Source: Pseudidiomarina atlantica
Lineage (GTDB): Bacteria; Pseudomonadota; Gammaproteobacteria; Enterobacterales; Alteromonadaceae
Reading direction: 5' to 3'
Assembly (NCBI RefSeq): GCF_000753735.1
Contig: NZ_JPIN01000005.1
Location: 62,001-126,000 of the forward strand
DNA length: 64,000 nt
Part shown: positions 29,394 to 39,932 of the stretch, one piece after another
How positions within the stretch are numbered: the stretch's first letter is position 1
Layout: the number at the start of each line of letters is the position of its first letter
Position numbers and translations under genes: made by a program
The notes under the pieces: model-generated
The model's database searches: none
The model's input: only the letters and a program-made list of their open reading frames with translations
What the model was told of the DNA's origin: nothing

Positions 29394-30626
29394 ATGTCAA
29401 AAGCAACAGAGCGGAATATGGTCGTTGGCTTGGATATCGGCACCAGCAAAGTGGTGGCGCTGATTGGCGAGCTCATGCCTGACGGCGAGATTAGCGTAAT
29501 TGGCGTTGGCGCAGCCGCAGCGCGTGGCATGGACAAAGGCGGCGTGAATGACTTGAACCTGGTGGTGCAGTCAATTCAACGCGCGGTAGAAGAAGCCGAG
29601 TTGATGGCCGACTGTCGCATCGCTTCGGTTTATTTGAATATTTCTGGTCGTCATATCGCCTGTCAAAACGAAAGTGGCATGGTGCCGATCAACGAAGCAG
29701 AAGTGACGCAAGACGATGTTGATAGCGTGATTCATGCCGCTAAATCGGTACCTATTGCGCAAGAACGCCGCATTTTACATGTGTTACCGCAAGAATTTGT
29801 CATCGACTCGCAAGAAAGCATCAAAAGTCCGATTGGCATGTCTGGCGTGCGCATGGAAGCCAAAGTACACATCGTCACCTGCGCTAATGACATGGCTAAA
29901 AATATCGAGAAGGCCGTTGAGCGTTGTGGCTTGAGTGTCGACCGTTTGATTTTCTCCGCACTGGCTTCGAGCCACTCGGTGCTGACTGATGATGAGAAAG
30001 ACTTAGGTGTGGCGTTGGTCGATATGGGCGCCGGCACCATTGATATTTGTATTTATACCGGTGGGGTACTACGCCACACCGCGGTGATTCCAGCGGCGGG
30101 TAACCAAGTGACCAGTGATATTGCGAAGATCTTCCGTACCCCGCTGAATCACGCTGAAGAAATTAAAACCAAGTATGCCTGCGCGCTGTGCCAATTGGTC
30201 AGTAAAGACGACAACATCGAAGTGCCATCGGTAGGTGGGCGTCCATCGCGGGTGATGCAGCGGCATATCTTGGCTGAGGTGGTAGAGCCACGCTACCAAG
30301 AATTGTTCGAATTGATTCGTGAAGAAATCCAGCAAAGTGGCTTAGATGAGCAAATTGCCGCAGGTATCGTGTTAACCGGTGGTTGTGGTCGCATGGAAGG
30401 TGCCATTGAATTTGCCGAAGAAATTTTTCAGATGCCAGTTCGCTTAGGCGAGCCGTTGGGTATGCACGGTTTGAGTGATTACGTGCAAGATCCAACCTAT
30501 GCCACGGCGGTCGGTTTGCTGCGCTACGGCCAGCAAGACATACAATCGCGCCAAGAAGAAGCGCGAGACAATAACGTCATCGGTATGTGGAAACGCGTGC
30601 ACGGTTGGTTTAAAGGTGAATTCTAA
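29394..30626 (+). CDS. ftsA: Cell division protein FtsA
   Basis: 410 residues of the actin/Hsp70 ATPase fold with VVGLDIGTSKVVALIGE (phosphate 1), LVDMGAGTIDICIYTGG (phosphate 2) and GIVLTGGCGRMEGA (adenosine). It ends in an amphipathic helix, GMWKRVHGWFKGEF, that anchors FtsZ filaments to the membrane. Confidence 0.97.
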   Translation: MSKATERNMVVGLDIGTSKVVALIGELMPDGEISVIGVGAAAARGMDKGGVNDLNLVVQSIQRAVEEAELMADCRIASVYLNISGRHIACQNESGMVPINEAEVTQDDVDSVIHAAKSVPIAQERRILHVLPQEFVIDSQESIKSPIGMSGVRMEAKVHIVTCANDMAKNIEKAVERCGLSVDRLIFSALASSHSVLTDDEKDLGVALVDMGAGTIDICIYTGGVLRHTAVIPAAGNQVTSDIAKIFRTPLNHAEEIKTKYACALCQLVSKDDNIEVPSVGGRPSRVMQRHILAEVVEPRYQELFELIREEIQQSGLDEQIAAGIVLTGGCGRMEGAIEFAEEIFQMPVRLGEPLGMHGLSDYVQDPTYATAVGLLRYGQQDIQSRQEEARDNNVIGMWKRVHGWFKGEF

Positions 30627-30639
30627 GTAAATCAACGCT

Positions 30640-30667
30640 TTGGAAAAGTTTTTTGGGGTAGTACAAT
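30640..30667 (+). promoter_or_regulatory. Possible ftsZ-proximal promoter
   Basis: TTGGAA (30640-30645) and TACAAT (30662-30667) with a 16-base spacer in the 64-bp ftsA-ftsZ gap. Extra promoters near ftsZ are common in the dcw cluster. Confidence 0.45.
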
Positions 30668-30690
30668 AAGCAGGTAAAAGGAGAAACAAC

Positions 30691-31905
30691 ATGTCTGAAG
30701 TATTCGAAGTACTTGACAATTTTGACAGCGATGCAGTCATTAAAGTGATCGGTGTAGGTGGTGGCGGTGGTAACGCCGTGAAGCACATGATCAGCGAATC
30801 TATTGAGGGTGTGCAGTTTTTGGCTGCCAACACCGATGCGCAGTCATTGCGTAACCATGGTGCCCACGTGACCATTCAATTAGGCAACGACATCACCAAA
30901 GGACTCGGTGCTGGCGCGAATCCTGATATCGGTCGTCAAGCCGCAGAAGAGTCGCGCGAAGAGATCAAGAAGCACCTAGAAGGTGCGGATATGATTTTCA
31001 TCGCTGCAGGTATGGGCGGTGGTACCGGTACCGGTGCTGCGCCAGTGGTTGCGGAAGTTGCGCGTGAACTCGGCATCTTAACCGTGGCCGTGGTCACCAA
31101 GCCGTTCCCATTTGAAGGGCGCAAGCGGATGGCAGTTGCCGACGAAGGTATCGCGCAATTGGGGCGTTTCGTTGACTCGCTGATCACCATTCCAAACGAA
31201 AAACTGTTGAAGGTCTTAGGCAAGGGCACCAGCTTGCTGGACGCCTTTAGTGCTGCCAATAACGTATTGCTTGGCGCGGTGCAAGGTATTGCCGATTTGA
31301 TCACCCGTACTGGTTTGATCAACGTCGACTTTGCCGACGTGCGTGCGGTCATGCGTGAAATGGGTACCGCGATGATGGGTACCGGTGTTGCGCGCGGTGA
31401 AGAACGAGCGCAAGAAGCCGCAGAGATGGCAATCAACAGTCCACTGTTGGAAGACATCGATCTTTCTGGCGCCCGTGGCGTACTAGTGAACATTACCGCT
31501 GGTATGGACATGAGCATCGACGAGTTTGAAACCGTTGGTAGTACCGTGAAAGCTTTTGCCGCTGAAAACGCGACCGTTATCGTCGGTACCGTTATCGACC
31601 CAGATATGTCTGAAGAGATGCGCGTCACCGTAGTTGCCACCGGTATTGGTGCTGAGCGCAAGCCAGACATCTCGCTGGTTAACAACAGCCGCGACAAAGC
31701 GCGTGAAACCAGCTACGGTCGTAGTTCTGGTTATCAAGGTGGCGGTGCAGCGACAGCGCGTGTACTTGATAACGAACCAGACGAGCAGGAACAAGAAGAG
31801 TACGAAGTACAGCTGGAAAAACCGGCAAGTAAGCCGCAATCGAGCAGTAATAAAGATATGGACTATCTAGACATTCCAGCTTTTTTGCGCCGCCAAGTAG
31901 ACTAA
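30691..31905 (+). CDS. ftsZ: Tubulin-like cell division GTPase FtsZ
   Basis: 404 residues. The tubulin signature [13 protein letters not shown] lies near residue 107, [12 protein letters not shown] at the N-terminus, and the conserved FtsA/ZipA-binding C-terminal peptide is [12 protein letters not shown] variable acidic, Gln-rich linker of some 60 residues connects core and tail. A strong AAAGGAG precedes the ATG. Confidence 0.98.
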   Translation: MSEVFEVLDNFDSDAVIKVIGVGGGGGNAVKHMISESIEGVQFLAANTDAQSLRNHGAHVTIQLGNDITKGLGAGANPDIGRQAAEESREEIKKHLEGADMIFIAAGMGGGTGTGAAPVVAEVARELGILTVAVVTKPFPFEGRKRMAVADEGIAQLGRFVDSLITIPNEKLLKVLGKGTSLLDAFSAANNVLLGAVQGIADLITRTGLINVDFADVRAVMREMGTAMMGTGVARGEERAQEAAEMAINSPLLEDIDLSGARGVLVNITAGMDMSIDEFETVGSTVKAFAAENATVIVGTVIDPDMSEEMRVTVVATGIGAERKPDISLVNNSRDKARETSYGRSSGYQGGGAATARVLDNEPDEQEQEEYEVQLEKPASKPQSSSNKDMDYLDIPAFLRRQVD

Positions 31906-31964
31906 CTTAGCGGCTCAAAAAGTGGGTGTAAAAGCGTAAATTATTCGTAAGCAACTGTACAAAA

Positions 31965-31993
31965 TTGCAGTTTTCGCGAATTTTCGGTAAACT
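31965..31993 (+). promoter_or_regulatory. Probable lpxC promoter
   Basis: TTGCAG (31965-31970) and TAAACT (31988-31993) with a 17-base spacer in the 133-bp ftsZ-lpxC gap. No intrinsic terminator is visible after ftsZ. Confidence 0.6.
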
Positions 31994-32038
31994 ATTGCGC
32001 CTTTTACTGGTCAGACAAGATAGTGAGAACGAGACCAA

Positions 32039-32953
32039 ATGATGAAACAACGCACTATTAAACAACCTATTGCGACCACAGGTGTGGGTTTGCATAAGGG
32101 TAATAAGGTGAAGTTGACATTGCGCCCTGCGCCGGCGAATACCGGCTTGGTGTTTCGTCGTGTCGATCTGAAACCTGCGGTTGATATTCGTGCCGACGCT
32201 GAGTTGGTGCGCGATACCCGTATGTGTACGTGTTTGATCAATGAAGATAACGTGCGTGTTTCGACGGTAGAGCATTTGCTTGCTGCGATTGCCGCAATGG
32301 GTATCGACAATCTCATTATCGAAGTTGACAGCCATGAGATTCCAATCATGGACGGTAGCTCGCATCCGTTTATTTACCTGCTCCAGAGTGCGGGCATTGA
32401 AGAACAGGGCGCAGCGAAAAAGTTTATCCGAATCAAACAGCCGATTCGTGTCGAAGAAGATGACAAGTGGGCGGAACTACTACCCCATAATGGGTTCCGC
32501 ATCGACTTTGCCATCGACTTCGACCATCCGGCGATTGCGGACACTAACCAAGTGGTAAGCATGGACTTTAGTACGCACAGCTTTATGAAAGAAATCAGCC
32601 GTGCGCGTACTTTTGGTTTCATGAAAGACATCGAATTCTTGCGCGCCAACAATTTAGCCTTAGGCGGCAGCTTCGATAACGCGGTGGTGTTAGATGAGTT
32701 CCGCATTTTGAACAGCGATGGTTTGCGTTATGACGATGAGTTCGTCAAGCACAAGATCTTAGATGCTGTAGGCGATTTGTATATGGGTGGTCATGCGATT
32801 TTAGGGCATTTACGCGCCTTTAAATCAGGTCACGCTTTGAACAATCAGTTGTTGCGTGCAGTTCTGCAAAATCAAGAAGCTTGGGAATTCGTCACCTTCG
32901 AAGACGAAGCCACTGAAGCTCCTATCGCGTTCACCAACACTGCAACGGCGTAA
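32039..32953 (+). CDS. lpxC: UDP-3-O-acyl-N-acetylglucosamine deacetylase LpxC
   Basis: 304 residues, close to E. coli LpxC (305). The N-terminus [19 protein letters not shown], the zinc histidine region [14 protein letters not shown], and [14 protein letters not shown] with the later SGHALNN are present. It commits to lipid A synthesis. ATG 32039 and ATG 32042 are both possible. It is convergent with dciA across 11 bp. Confidence 0.97.
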   Translation: MMKQRTIKQPIATTGVGLHKGNKVKLTLRPAPANTGLVFRRVDLKPAVDIRADAELVRDTRMCTCLINEDNVRVSTVEHLLAAIAAMGIDNLIIEVDSHEIPIMDGSSHPFIYLLQSAGIEEQGAAKKFIRIKQPIRVEEDDKWAELLPHNGFRIDFAIDFDHPAIADTNQVVSMDFSTHSFMKEISRARTFGFMKDIEFLRANNLALGGSFDNAVVLDEFRILNSDGLRYDDEFVKHKILDAVGDLYMGGHAILGHLRAFKSGHALNNQLLRAVLQNQEAWEFVTFEDEATEAPIAFTNTATA

Positions 32954-32964
32954 CGCTCTCGGCG

Positions 32965-33438
32965 TTAGCCGCTGTACTTATCTGCTAAAGCTAATAATTG
33001 CGACCGCAGCGGCTCTTCACAAAGAGCCGCTTGTTCGCGTAGCTTCTTCACCGTTTCTGACTCGGTAACTAACTCTTTTGGCGTGTTTTTTTGTGGCGCT
33101 TTACGTGGTTCTGGGGCGACTGCTTGGCGACTAGGGCGAATGCGCACTTCAAGAGAAGCAACCGCAGGCGTAGCATGAGTTTGAAAATGCGTTATAATGC
33201 GCCCTTGCTCGGTTTTTATCCGCTGCCCAATGGCAGCCGAAGAAACCTGAATAATAAGGGACGGTGCGCGAACCGCAATCACCTCGCAGCTCGCTGCGAG
33301 CTCAGCTAACGATGTTTCTTGTAAACAGTCGCTAAGTAGCTGTTGCCAGAGCTGATATTGCTCGGTAAAGTCAGCAAATTGTTGTAATTGCTGACTGCCA
33401 AAGAGCTGTTGTAAGTGTTTCGGTCGACGGCGCGCCAT
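32965..33438 (-). CDS. dciA: DciA-like replicative helicase loader (DUF721)
   Basis: 157 residues. The first 100 residues are the DUF721/DciA domain (LIIQVSSAAIGQRIKTEQGRII); the remainder is a Pro/Lys linker and a short charged helix. DciA loads DnaB in bacteria lacking DnaC-type loaders. Its site between lpxC and secA is usual in marine gammaproteobacteria. Recognition of this short family rests on the domain pattern and its location. Confidence 0.85.
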   Translation of the reverse strand: MARRRPKHLQQLFGSQQLQQFADFTEQYQLWQQLLSDCLQETSLAELAASCEVIAVRAPSLIIQVSSAAIGQRIKTEQGRIITHFQTHATPAVASLEVRIRPSRQAVAPEPRKAPQKNTPKELVTESETVKKLREQAALCEEPLRSQLLALADKYSG

Positions 33439-33506
33439 GATGCTCTACCAAAGTTCCTTTTAGCTAAATTCGTACCTTTTATCGGTAACGAGCAACGAGA
33501 GGTTGC

Positions 33507-34439
33507 ATGAGTTTAACAGTCTTCTACAAAGGCTCCAAAGTCAAATTTGCACTACGCTTGAGTCGCCGTCGTACCTTTACTTTGATGGGTATTACGCTAG
33601 CGTCGGTGTTGCTATTTTTGCAGCCCTGGCAAGGGTTGATGGGGCTCGATGCTGGCCAAGTACGCGCCAAAATTAGCGCCGAACAAGTGCAGTTAGCCGC
33701 GCAAACTGAAGCGGTCAAAGCGATTAAAGTTGAAACCGAAAAAAAGCTCACGGCAATGACCATGCAGTTGGGTGAGATGCGCGCGAAATTGCGTCAACTC
33801 GATCAAATCAGTGAACGTCTCGCCGGTGTCGCAGATATCCCAGCTGATGAATTCACCAGTGATCCTGAACTCGAGTATATCGGTGGCCCTGAAGCTTCCA
33901 TTTTAGAGGCGCCAGAAGTTGCTGCTGGTGATGTTGTCGGTGAGCTTGATGCTTTACTTGCGCAACTCGAAGAGAAACAAAATCAACTGACCGTACTTGA
34001 ATCTGTGCTGATGAGTCATCATATCTCAGCAGAGAGCTACGTTGCTGGGCGCCCGGTTGAAGGTGGTTGGTTAAGTTCACACTACGGTGTGCGCAAAGAC
34101 CCGTTTAACGGCTCACCGACCATGCACCACGGTATCGACTTTGCCAACTTAGAAGAAAATGCCGCGGTGATAGCGACAGGTGCTGGTGTCGTCACTTGGG
34201 CCGGCGAGCGCTATGGTTACGGTTTATTGGTCGAAATTGACCACGGCGGCGGCCTGAAAACCCGTTATGGGCACAGTGAAAAGTTATTAGTTGAAGCGGG
34301 TGATGTGGTCACTCGTGGGCAAAAAATTGCCATTCTAGGTAGCACGGGACGCTCCACCGGGCCGCACGTGCATTATGAAGTATTACGCAATGGGCGCCAG
34401 ATTGACCCGCGCAAATATGTGTATCGCGAAGCGCAGTAG
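33507..34439 (+). CDS. M23 family (LytM) peptidoglycan endopeptidase, membrane-anchored
   Basis: 310 residues: a basic N-terminus, one membrane helix (about 27-45), a periplasmic coiled coil (about 50-100), then an M23 domain. Zinc ligands are H207 and D211 (HHGID) and H289 in HVH (H287, H289). All catalytic residues appear present, so it is probably an active cell wall hydrolase rather than an EnvC-like activator. GAGAGG precedes the start. It is divergent from dciA and upstream of secA. No gene name can be given safely. Confidence 0.92.
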   Translation: MSLTVFYKGSKVKFALRLSRRRTFTLMGITLASVLLFLQPWQGLMGLDAGQVRAKISAEQVQLAAQTEAVKAIKVETEKKLTAMTMQLGEMRAKLRQLDQISERLAGVADIPADEFTSDPELEYIGGPEASILEAPEVAAGDVVGELDALLAQLEEKQNQLTVLESVLMSHHISAESYVAGRPVEGGWLSSHYGVRKDPFNGSPTMHHGIDFANLEENAAVIATGAGVVTWAGERYGYGLLVEIDHGGGLKTRYGHSEKLLVEAGDVVTRGQKIAILGSTGRSTGPHVHYEVLRNGRQIDPRKYVYREAQ

Positions 34440-34476
34440 CGCTTCGTAGTCATTCTAAAACAGGTAAAATAATCTC

Positions 34477-37191
34477 ATGTTAGGTAGTCTTTTCCGCAAA
34501 GTATTCGGTAGTCGCAATGACCGCATCCTGAAAGGCTTGCAAAAAAAGGTCCACGCGATTAACGCCCTCGAGCCCGAGTTTGAAGCACTCAGCGACAGCG
34601 AACTCCAACAAAAAACAGTCGAGTTCAAACAAAGGTTAGCGAATGGCGAAACATTAGATGACATTTTGGTAGAAGCTTTTGCCACTGTGCGTGAAGCAAG
34701 TAAGCGCGTGTTCAATATGCGCCACTTTGATGTGCAGTTGGTGGGCGGTATGATCCTCAACGACAACCGCATTGCCGAAATGCGTACCGGTGAAGGTAAA
34801 ACACTAACGGCGACCTTACCGGCTTATTTGAATGCGTTGACCGGTGATGGCGTGCACATCGTAACGGTGAACGATTATTTGGCGCGCCGTGATGCCGAGA
34901 CCAATCGTCCATTGTTTGAATTTTTGGGTATGACGGTTGCCTTCAATATTCCTGGCATGCCGCATGCAGCTAAGCAAGAAGCATATGCTGCCGATATCAC
35001 TTACGGTACCAATAACGAGTTTGGCTTTGATTACCTGCGTGACAACATGGCGTTCTCACCAAAAGAGCGGGTGCAGCGCAAACTCGCTTATGCGATTGTC
35101 GATGAAGTCGACTCGATTTTGATTGATGAAGCGCGTACCCCGTTGATCATTTCGGGTGCGGCTGAAGACAGCTCTGAGCTGTACATGAAAATGAATGAAA
35201 TCGTACCGTTGTTGACGCGCGCCGAAGAAGAAGACACCGAAGAAAAACGCGGTGAAGGCGATTTCACCATTGATGAAAAAGCCAAACAATTGCACTTAAC
35301 TGAAGATGGCCAAGAACATGTCGAAGCCATTTTGAAAGAGCGCGGCATGCTAGGTGAAGATGATTCGTTGTATTCTGCAGCGAACATCACCTTGTTGCAC
35401 CACGTCAATGCGGCGTTACGCGCCCATCACCTGTTTACCAAAGACGTTGATTACATTGTCAAAGATAACCAAATCATCATCGTTGACGAACACACCGGCC
35501 GGACTATGGAAGGCCGTCGTTGGTCGGAAGGCTTGCACCAAGCCATGGAAGCCAAAGAAGGTGTGAAGATTCAAAACGAAAACCAAACTTTGGCGTCGAT
35601 CACTTTCCAGAACTACTTCCGTCTGTACAACAAGCTCGCCGGTATGACGGGTACTGCGGACACCGAAGCGTTCGAGTTCCAGTCCATTTATGGCTTGGAA
35701 ACTGTGGTCATTCCGACCAATAAGCCAATGATCCGGGATGACCGTCCAGACTTGATTTTCATTACCGCGCAAGAGAAATATGAAGCCATTGTTGCCGACA
35801 TTGAAGAGTGTCGCGCCAAAATGCAGCCAGTGTTGGTGGGTACTATTTCGATTGAAAGTTCCGAGTTGCTATCGAATTTCTTGAAGAAGAAAAAGATCCC
35901 GCACAATGTTTTGAACGCCAAGTTCCACGCTAAAGAAGCCGACATCGTTGCGCAAGCTGGTCTGCCAGGTGCAGTTACCATTGCCACCAACATGGCTGGT
36001 CGTGGTACCGACATCGTGCTTGGTGGTAACTTACAAAGTGAAATTGAGAAGCTCGAAGACCCATCACCAGCAGTGATCGAGCAAGTGAAAGCAGCATGGC
36101 AGAAGCGTCACGATGAGGTCATTGCGGCTGGCGGCTTGCACATTATCGGTACTGAACGCCACGAGTCGCGTCGTATCGACAATCAGTTACGGGGTCGTTC
36201 GGGTCGTCAAGGTGACCCAGGCTCGTCGCGTTTCTATTTGTCACTAGAAGACAGCTTGATGCGCATCTTTGCCTCAGACCGCATGGCTGGCTTGATGAAG
36301 CGCCTGGGTATGAAGCGCGGTGAAGCAATTGAACACCCTTGGGTGACGCGCGCCATCGAAAACGCGCAGCGTAAGGTCGAAGGACGTAACTTTGACGTGC
36401 GTAAAGCCTTGCTTGAATTCGATGACGTTGCCAACGACCAGCGCAAAGTTGTGTATGAGCAGCGCAATGAATTGCTTGATGAAGGCGATATTTCCGAAAC
36501 CATTAAAGTCATTCGTGGCGATGTGATTGAAACCGTACTCAACGAGTATATTCCGCCACAATCTCTGGTTGAGATGTGGAACATTGAAGGTCTTGAAGAG
36601 CGTTTACGCTCGGACTTCGATTTGCCATTACCGATTCAGAAGTGGTTGGATGAGGACGACAAGCTGCACGAAGAGATCCTGCGCGAGCGGATCCAAGAAG
36701 AGCTCGAAAAAGCTTATGCGGCGAAAGAAGAGCAGGTCGGTGAACAAGTGCTGCGCCAGTTTGAAAAAGCCATCATGTTGCAAAGTCTTGACCAGCACTG
36801 GAAAGAGCACTTGGCCGCGATGGACCACCTGCGTCAAGGTATTAACCTGCGTAGCTATGCGCAGAAAAACCCGCGTCAAGAGTATAAGCGCGAAGCATTT
36901 GAGTTGTTTGCCGATATGCTCGAAGCCTTGAAGCTCGATGTTGTGACCATTCTCAGCAAAGTGCGTGTGCGCGCTGAAGAAGACGTCGAAGCGGTGGAAC
37001 GCAAGCGTCGTGAAGAAGCCGAGCGTTTAGCCCAACGTCAGCAGTATCAGCACGAAGGCGCAAGCACCAGTGGCACCAATGCCACCGCAGCGTCAGCCGC
37101 TGCCGCCGATACCGCGCGTGTTGGCCGCAATGAACCCTGCCCATGTGGCTCTGGTAAAAAATATAAGCATTGCCATGGCAAACTCGCCTAA
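34477..37191 (+). CDS. secA: Preprotein translocase ATPase SecA
   Basis: 904 residues. Walker A is MRTGEGKT with K108, as in E. coli; [15 protein letters not shown] and [15 protein letters not shown] mark the two motor domains. The C-terminus carries the zinc/SecB-binding tail [14 protein letters not shown]. It drives proteins through SecYEG. No secM-like arrest gene fits in the 37 bp upstream. It overlaps mutT by 17 bases. Confidence 0.98.
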   Translation: MLGSLFRKVFGSRNDRILKGLQKKVHAINALEPEFEALSDSELQQKTVEFKQRLANGETLDDILVEAFATVREASKRVFNMRHFDVQLVGGMILNDNRIAEMRTGEGKTLTATLPAYLNALTGDGVHIVTVNDYLARRDAETNRPLFEFLGMTVAFNIPGMPHAAKQEAYAADITYGTNNEFGFDYLRDNMAFSPKERVQRKLAYAIVDEVDSILIDEARTPLIISGAAEDSSELYMKMNEIVPLLTRAEEEDTEEKRGEGDFTIDEKAKQLHLTEDGQEHVEAILKERGMLGEDDSLYSAANITLLHHVNAALRAHHLFTKDVDYIVKDNQIIIVDEHTGRTMEGRRWSEGLHQAMEAKEGVKIQNENQTLASITFQNYFRLYNKLAGMTGTADTEAFEFQSIYGLETVVIPTNKPMIRDDRPDLIFITAQEKYEAIVADIEECRAKMQPVLVGTISIESSELLSNFLKKKKIPHNVLNAKFHAKEADIVAQAGLPGAVTIATNMAGRGTDIVLGGNLQSEIEKLEDPSPAVIEQVKAAWQKRHDEVIAAGGLHIIGTERHESRRIDNQLRGRSGRQGDPGSSRFYLSLEDSLMRIFASDRMAGLMKRLGMKRGEAIEHPWVTRAIENAQRKVEGRNFDVRKALLEFDDVANDQRKVVYEQRNELLDEGDISETIKVIRGDVIETVLNEYIPPQSLVEMWNIEGLEERLRSDFDLPLPIQKWLDEDDKLHEEILRERIQEELEKAYAAKEEQVGEQVLRQFEKAIMLQSLDQHWKEHLAAMDHLRQGINLRSYAQKNPRQEYKREAFELFADMLEALKLDVVTILSKVRVRAEEDVEAVERKRREEAERLAQRQQYQHEGASTSGTNATAASAAAADTARVGRNEPCPCGSGKKYKHCHGKLA

Positions 37192-37573
37192 AGCTGTGCA
37201 TGTCGCCGTTGGCGTGATCAATAACGCCAACGGCGAGATTTTTATCAGCAAACGCCACAAAGATTTACATCAAGGTGACAAGTGGGAGTTTCCCGGCGGC
37301 AAAGTTGAAGCTGAAGAAACTGTTTACGATGCTTTGGTGCGTGAATTGCGCGAAGAATGCAATATACAGGTGCAATCAGCTTCGCCGTTGACCGTTATCC
37401 ACCACAATTATGGCGATAAGCGTGTCGTATTGGACGTCTGGCGGGTTATTTCGTTTAGTGGCGAGATTGCCCAGCGTGAAGGCCAAGAGTGGCGCTGGGT
37501 ACCCGTTTACGCGTTACAAGCCTACCAATTCCCCGAAGCTAACGAAGCCATTATTGACTTACTGGTTGATTGA
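37175..37573 (+). CDS. mutT: 8-oxo-dGTP diphosphatase MutT (Nudix)
   Basis: 132 residues from ATG 37175 ([20 protein letters not shown]), inside the secA tail. The Nudix box begins at GGKVEAEET and ends at RELREECNI (GX5EX7REUXEEXGU, with N in place of the last G). It removes oxidised guanine nucleotides. Convergent with zapD across three bases. In E. coli yacG lies between mutT and zapD; here there is no room for it. Confidence 0.92.
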   Translation: MANSPKAVHVAVGVINNANGEIFISKRHKDLHQGDKWEFPGGKVEAEETVYDALVRELREECNIQVQSASPLTVIHHNYGDKRVVLDVWRVISFSGEIAQREGQEWRWVPVYALQAYQFPEANEAIIDLLVD

Positions 37574-37576
37574 GCA

Positions 37577-38428
37577 TCACGGGCACAACGCCACTTCAAA
37601 CTCGACATCGCTTTCGTAACTTGCTTTACCCTGTTGTGGGGCATTACTCAGAAAACGAATGCTGAAGCGCTGCTTATGGCCACTAATGACAGGGTAGGCG
37701 GGAACCGTGGCAGGCACGCGAATTCTCAGTAGGCTCAGTGGCTCGGTGCTTTCTTGCAGCAAACCACCTTCGGCGACCACCCACTGAAATGGGGCTTGGC
37801 CGCGCAGTAACTCAAGTTCTAACTCTAAACCGTTGAATAACGCCGAAAACTCGCTCCACCAACGATCGCAGTCGGCACTGCGCTTTTGCTGCGACTGGTG
37901 CAGCCAAAAATGCAGTTGCGGCACGTCGAAATTACAGGTGCCGCCGGGCATACCAAAGCGCTGCCGAGTGACGCTTAACAAGCGGTCTTGTTTTAACGCA
38001 CTACCAATTCGCGTCATTGCTTGAATCGCGGTGTAAGCCTGTTGTACGCGCTCGTTTAACTCAGCCACCTGTTGCTGATTGACATCAGGGTGCTGCGCCC
38101 ACACTTTCAACTGGGCACGACGGCGGTCGAGGTCTTTTTGTACATCGGTGCGTACATCACTGCGCTCGCACAGCTCTAGAATCGCGAACAGTGCATCGAA
38201 ATAACGCGAATAGTTAGTGGCATCGACCTCGTTGTTGGGTTTGAGTAATTGCTTGAGGTGTTCAAGGCGCAGGTAAGTACGTACCCGTTCATGTAACGGG
38301 TATTCGTAATCGATTGTTTCATTTGGGCTTGTTGCCCTCATAGGCGCGCTCATTGGCTCTATCATAGCGGCTTCTTCAACGGTTGCAACGCTTGCGAACA
38401 TATCCGCTTGATAGCTCATCTCATGCAT
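37577..38428 (-). CDS. zapD: Z-ring-associated protein ZapD
   Basis: Up to 283 residues. The ZapD fold starts at IDYEYPLHERVRTYLRLEHL (near residue 39) and the family pattern continues to the C-terminus. ZapD cross-links FtsZ filaments. Compared with E. coli (247) the N-terminus is about 30 residues longer. ATG 38428 overlaps the coaE stop (ATGCATGA), and 38419 is almost as good, with GGCGGG upstream. Starts at M26 or M30 would remove the extension, so the true start is unsettled. Confidence 0.92.
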   Translation of the reverse strand: MHEMSYQADMFASVATVEEAAMIEPMSAPMRATSPNETIDYEYPLHERVRTYLRLEHLKQLLKPNNEVDATNYSRYFDALFAILELCERSDVRTDVQKDLDRRRAQLKVWAQHPDVNQQQVAELNERVQQAYTAIQAMTRIGSALKQDRLLSVTRQRFGMPGGTCNFDVPQLHFWLHQSQQKRSADCDRWWSEFSALFNGLELELELLRGQAPFQWVVAEGGLLQESTEPLSLLRIRVPATVPAYPVISGHKQRFSIRFLSNAPQQGKASYESDVEFEVALCP

Positions 38429-39044
38429 CCCGCCGTTGGTCGTGCGCGAGCGTCAGATAACGAGCGTGCAAGGCGGCGACTTGCGCAGGCAACAGCGCGA
38501 TGTCACCGTCATTATTGATGACATCGTCTGCTGCATCTAACCGCTGTTGGCGGGTCGCTTGGGCTGCCATAATTTGCTCTACTTGGTCCTTAGTGGTGTG
38601 CCTAGTTACCTTATCGCGTTGTAGAGTTCGCGTGCGCTGTGTGTCTTCACTTACATCTACGACTAGCACACGGTCACATAGTTCCGTAAGTTTGTTCTCA
38701 ACGAGTAAAGGCGCCGACAAAATCACATAAGGAGACTGGGCACTGTGCAGTTGGGCGAGAATTTCTTGGCGAATGAGAGGATGTGTCAGCTGATTCAACC
38801 ATTGTTTCTCAGCAGGGTCACTAAATACTCTAGCGCGCAACCACGCGCGATTGAGCGTACCGTCGGCTTGTAAGGCGGCTTGGCCGAAGTGCGCTTTGAC
38901 AGCATCAAGGGCTGCCGAGCCAGGATCCATAATATGACGCGCTATCACATCGGCATCGACCACAGTGATACCATGCGCTGCGAAGAGATCAGAGACGGTT
39001 GTTTTGCCCGAACCTATGCCACCTGTTAAGCCCAACACCCACAT
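38421..39044 (-). CDS. coaE: Dephospho-CoA kinase
   Basis: 207 residues from ATG 39044, which overlaps the pilD stop as TAATG. P-loop GLTGGIGSGKTTVS at the N-terminus, DADVIARHI, and the lid/core motifs of CoaE. Last step of coenzyme A synthesis. The pilD-coaE-zapD order is conserved in many gammaproteobacteria. Confidence 0.96.
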   Translation of the reverse strand: MWVLGLTGGIGSGKTTVSDLFAAHGITVVDADVIARHIMDPGSAALDAVKAHFGQAALQADGTLNRAWLRARVFSDPAEKQWLNQLTHPLIRQEILAQLHSAQSPYVILSAPLLVENKLTELCDRVLVVDVSEDTQRTRTLQRDKVTRHTTKDQVEQIMAAQATRQQRLDAADDVINNDGDIALLPAQVAALHARYLTLAHDQRRDA

Positions 39045-39931
39045 TAGATGCGCACCAGCCCCCAATACCAGTTCAGCAGTTGTTCGCCCCAAATCAGCGC
39101 AATCACGCCACCACAAATCAAAAACGGACCGAAGGGAATCGGTTGGCCGCGCTTGTTGCGTTGAATGAGTTGTAGTGCAATACCAATAACTGCGCCACTG
39201 AACGCCGAGGCAATGACGATAGTCGGCAATTGCTGGTAACCGGTCCAGGCCGCCAGCGCTGCCAACAACTTGAAGTCACCATAGCCCATGCCTTCTTTGC
39301 CGGTCAGCAATTTGAAAGCCCAATATACCGACCATAAGAACAAATACCCACCAATGGCGCCAATGACGGCATCATGCAGGCTGACAGGGCCACCATACCA
39401 AGCTACAAAAAGGCCAAGCCAGAGCACCACATAGTTGAGGTTATCGGGCAGCAGCATGTGGTCATAATCAATGAAAAACAGCACAATGAGAAGTGCCGCA
39501 AACACCATGTAGTATAGGGTCGGGAAGCCAAACCCGAAGAACCAAGCAATACTCGCGAAGGTCACGCCGGTAAGTATTTCAATCGCCGGATAGCGCCCAG
39601 AAATCGGTTGCTGACAGTTCCGACACTTGGCCCTAAGCAGGAGCCAACTGACCACCGGAATATTGTCGTACCATTTAATCGCGTGTTTGCACTTGGGACA
39701 GTGTGAACCGGGCGTAGCGATGTTAAACACCGGCTGCTGGTCGAGCTCTTTTTGTGCTTTGGTATCTTCGGTGTAAACCGCGCAATCGCGTCGCCATTGC
39801 TGTTGGAGCATCACCGGCAAGCGGCCAATCACCACATTCAAAAAGCTACCCACCACTAGCCCTAGCACCAAAGCGAGCGACAAAGTAAGGGCGCTGTACG
39901 CTGGGTACAGTTCGTAAATTGTGTCTAACAT
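39044..39931 (-). CDS. pilD: Type IV prepilin peptidase/N-methyltransferase
   Basis: 295 residues from ATG 39931, just after the pilC stop. The cytosolic zinc-binding loop has CPKC...CRNC ([19 protein letters not shown] then [13 protein letters not shown]). Membrane-embedded aspartates are in the DYDHMLLPD and GYGDFKLL segments (GXGD peptidase). Eight membrane helices. It cleaves and methylates PilA and pseudopilins. Confidence 0.97.
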   Translation of the reverse strand: MLDTIYELYPAYSALTLSLALVLGLVVGSFLNVVIGRLPVMLQQQWRRDCAVYTEDTKAQKELDQQPVFNIATPGSHCPKCKHAIKWYDNIPVVSWLLLRAKCRNCQQPISGRYPAIEILTGVTFASIAWFFGFGFPTLYYMVFAALLIVLFFIDYDHMLLPDNLNYVVLWLGLFVAWYGGPVSLHDAVIGAIGGYLFLWSVYWAFKLLTGKEGMGYGDFKLLAALAAWTGYQQLPTIVIASAFSGAVIGIALQLIQRNKRGQPIPFGPFLICGGVIALIWGEQLLNWYWGLVRI

Positions 39932-39932
39932 T

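Noticed and set aside
30936-31697. 253-residue open frame opposite ftsZ
   Set aside because: Long antisense frame caused by the restricted codon use of ftsZ; Ser/Ala/Thr-rich composition and no start context.
34440-34476. secM-like arrest peptide gene upstream of secA
   Set aside because: Only 37 bases separate the M23 peptidase stop from secA, which is too short; the M23 gene itself ends without an arrest motif.
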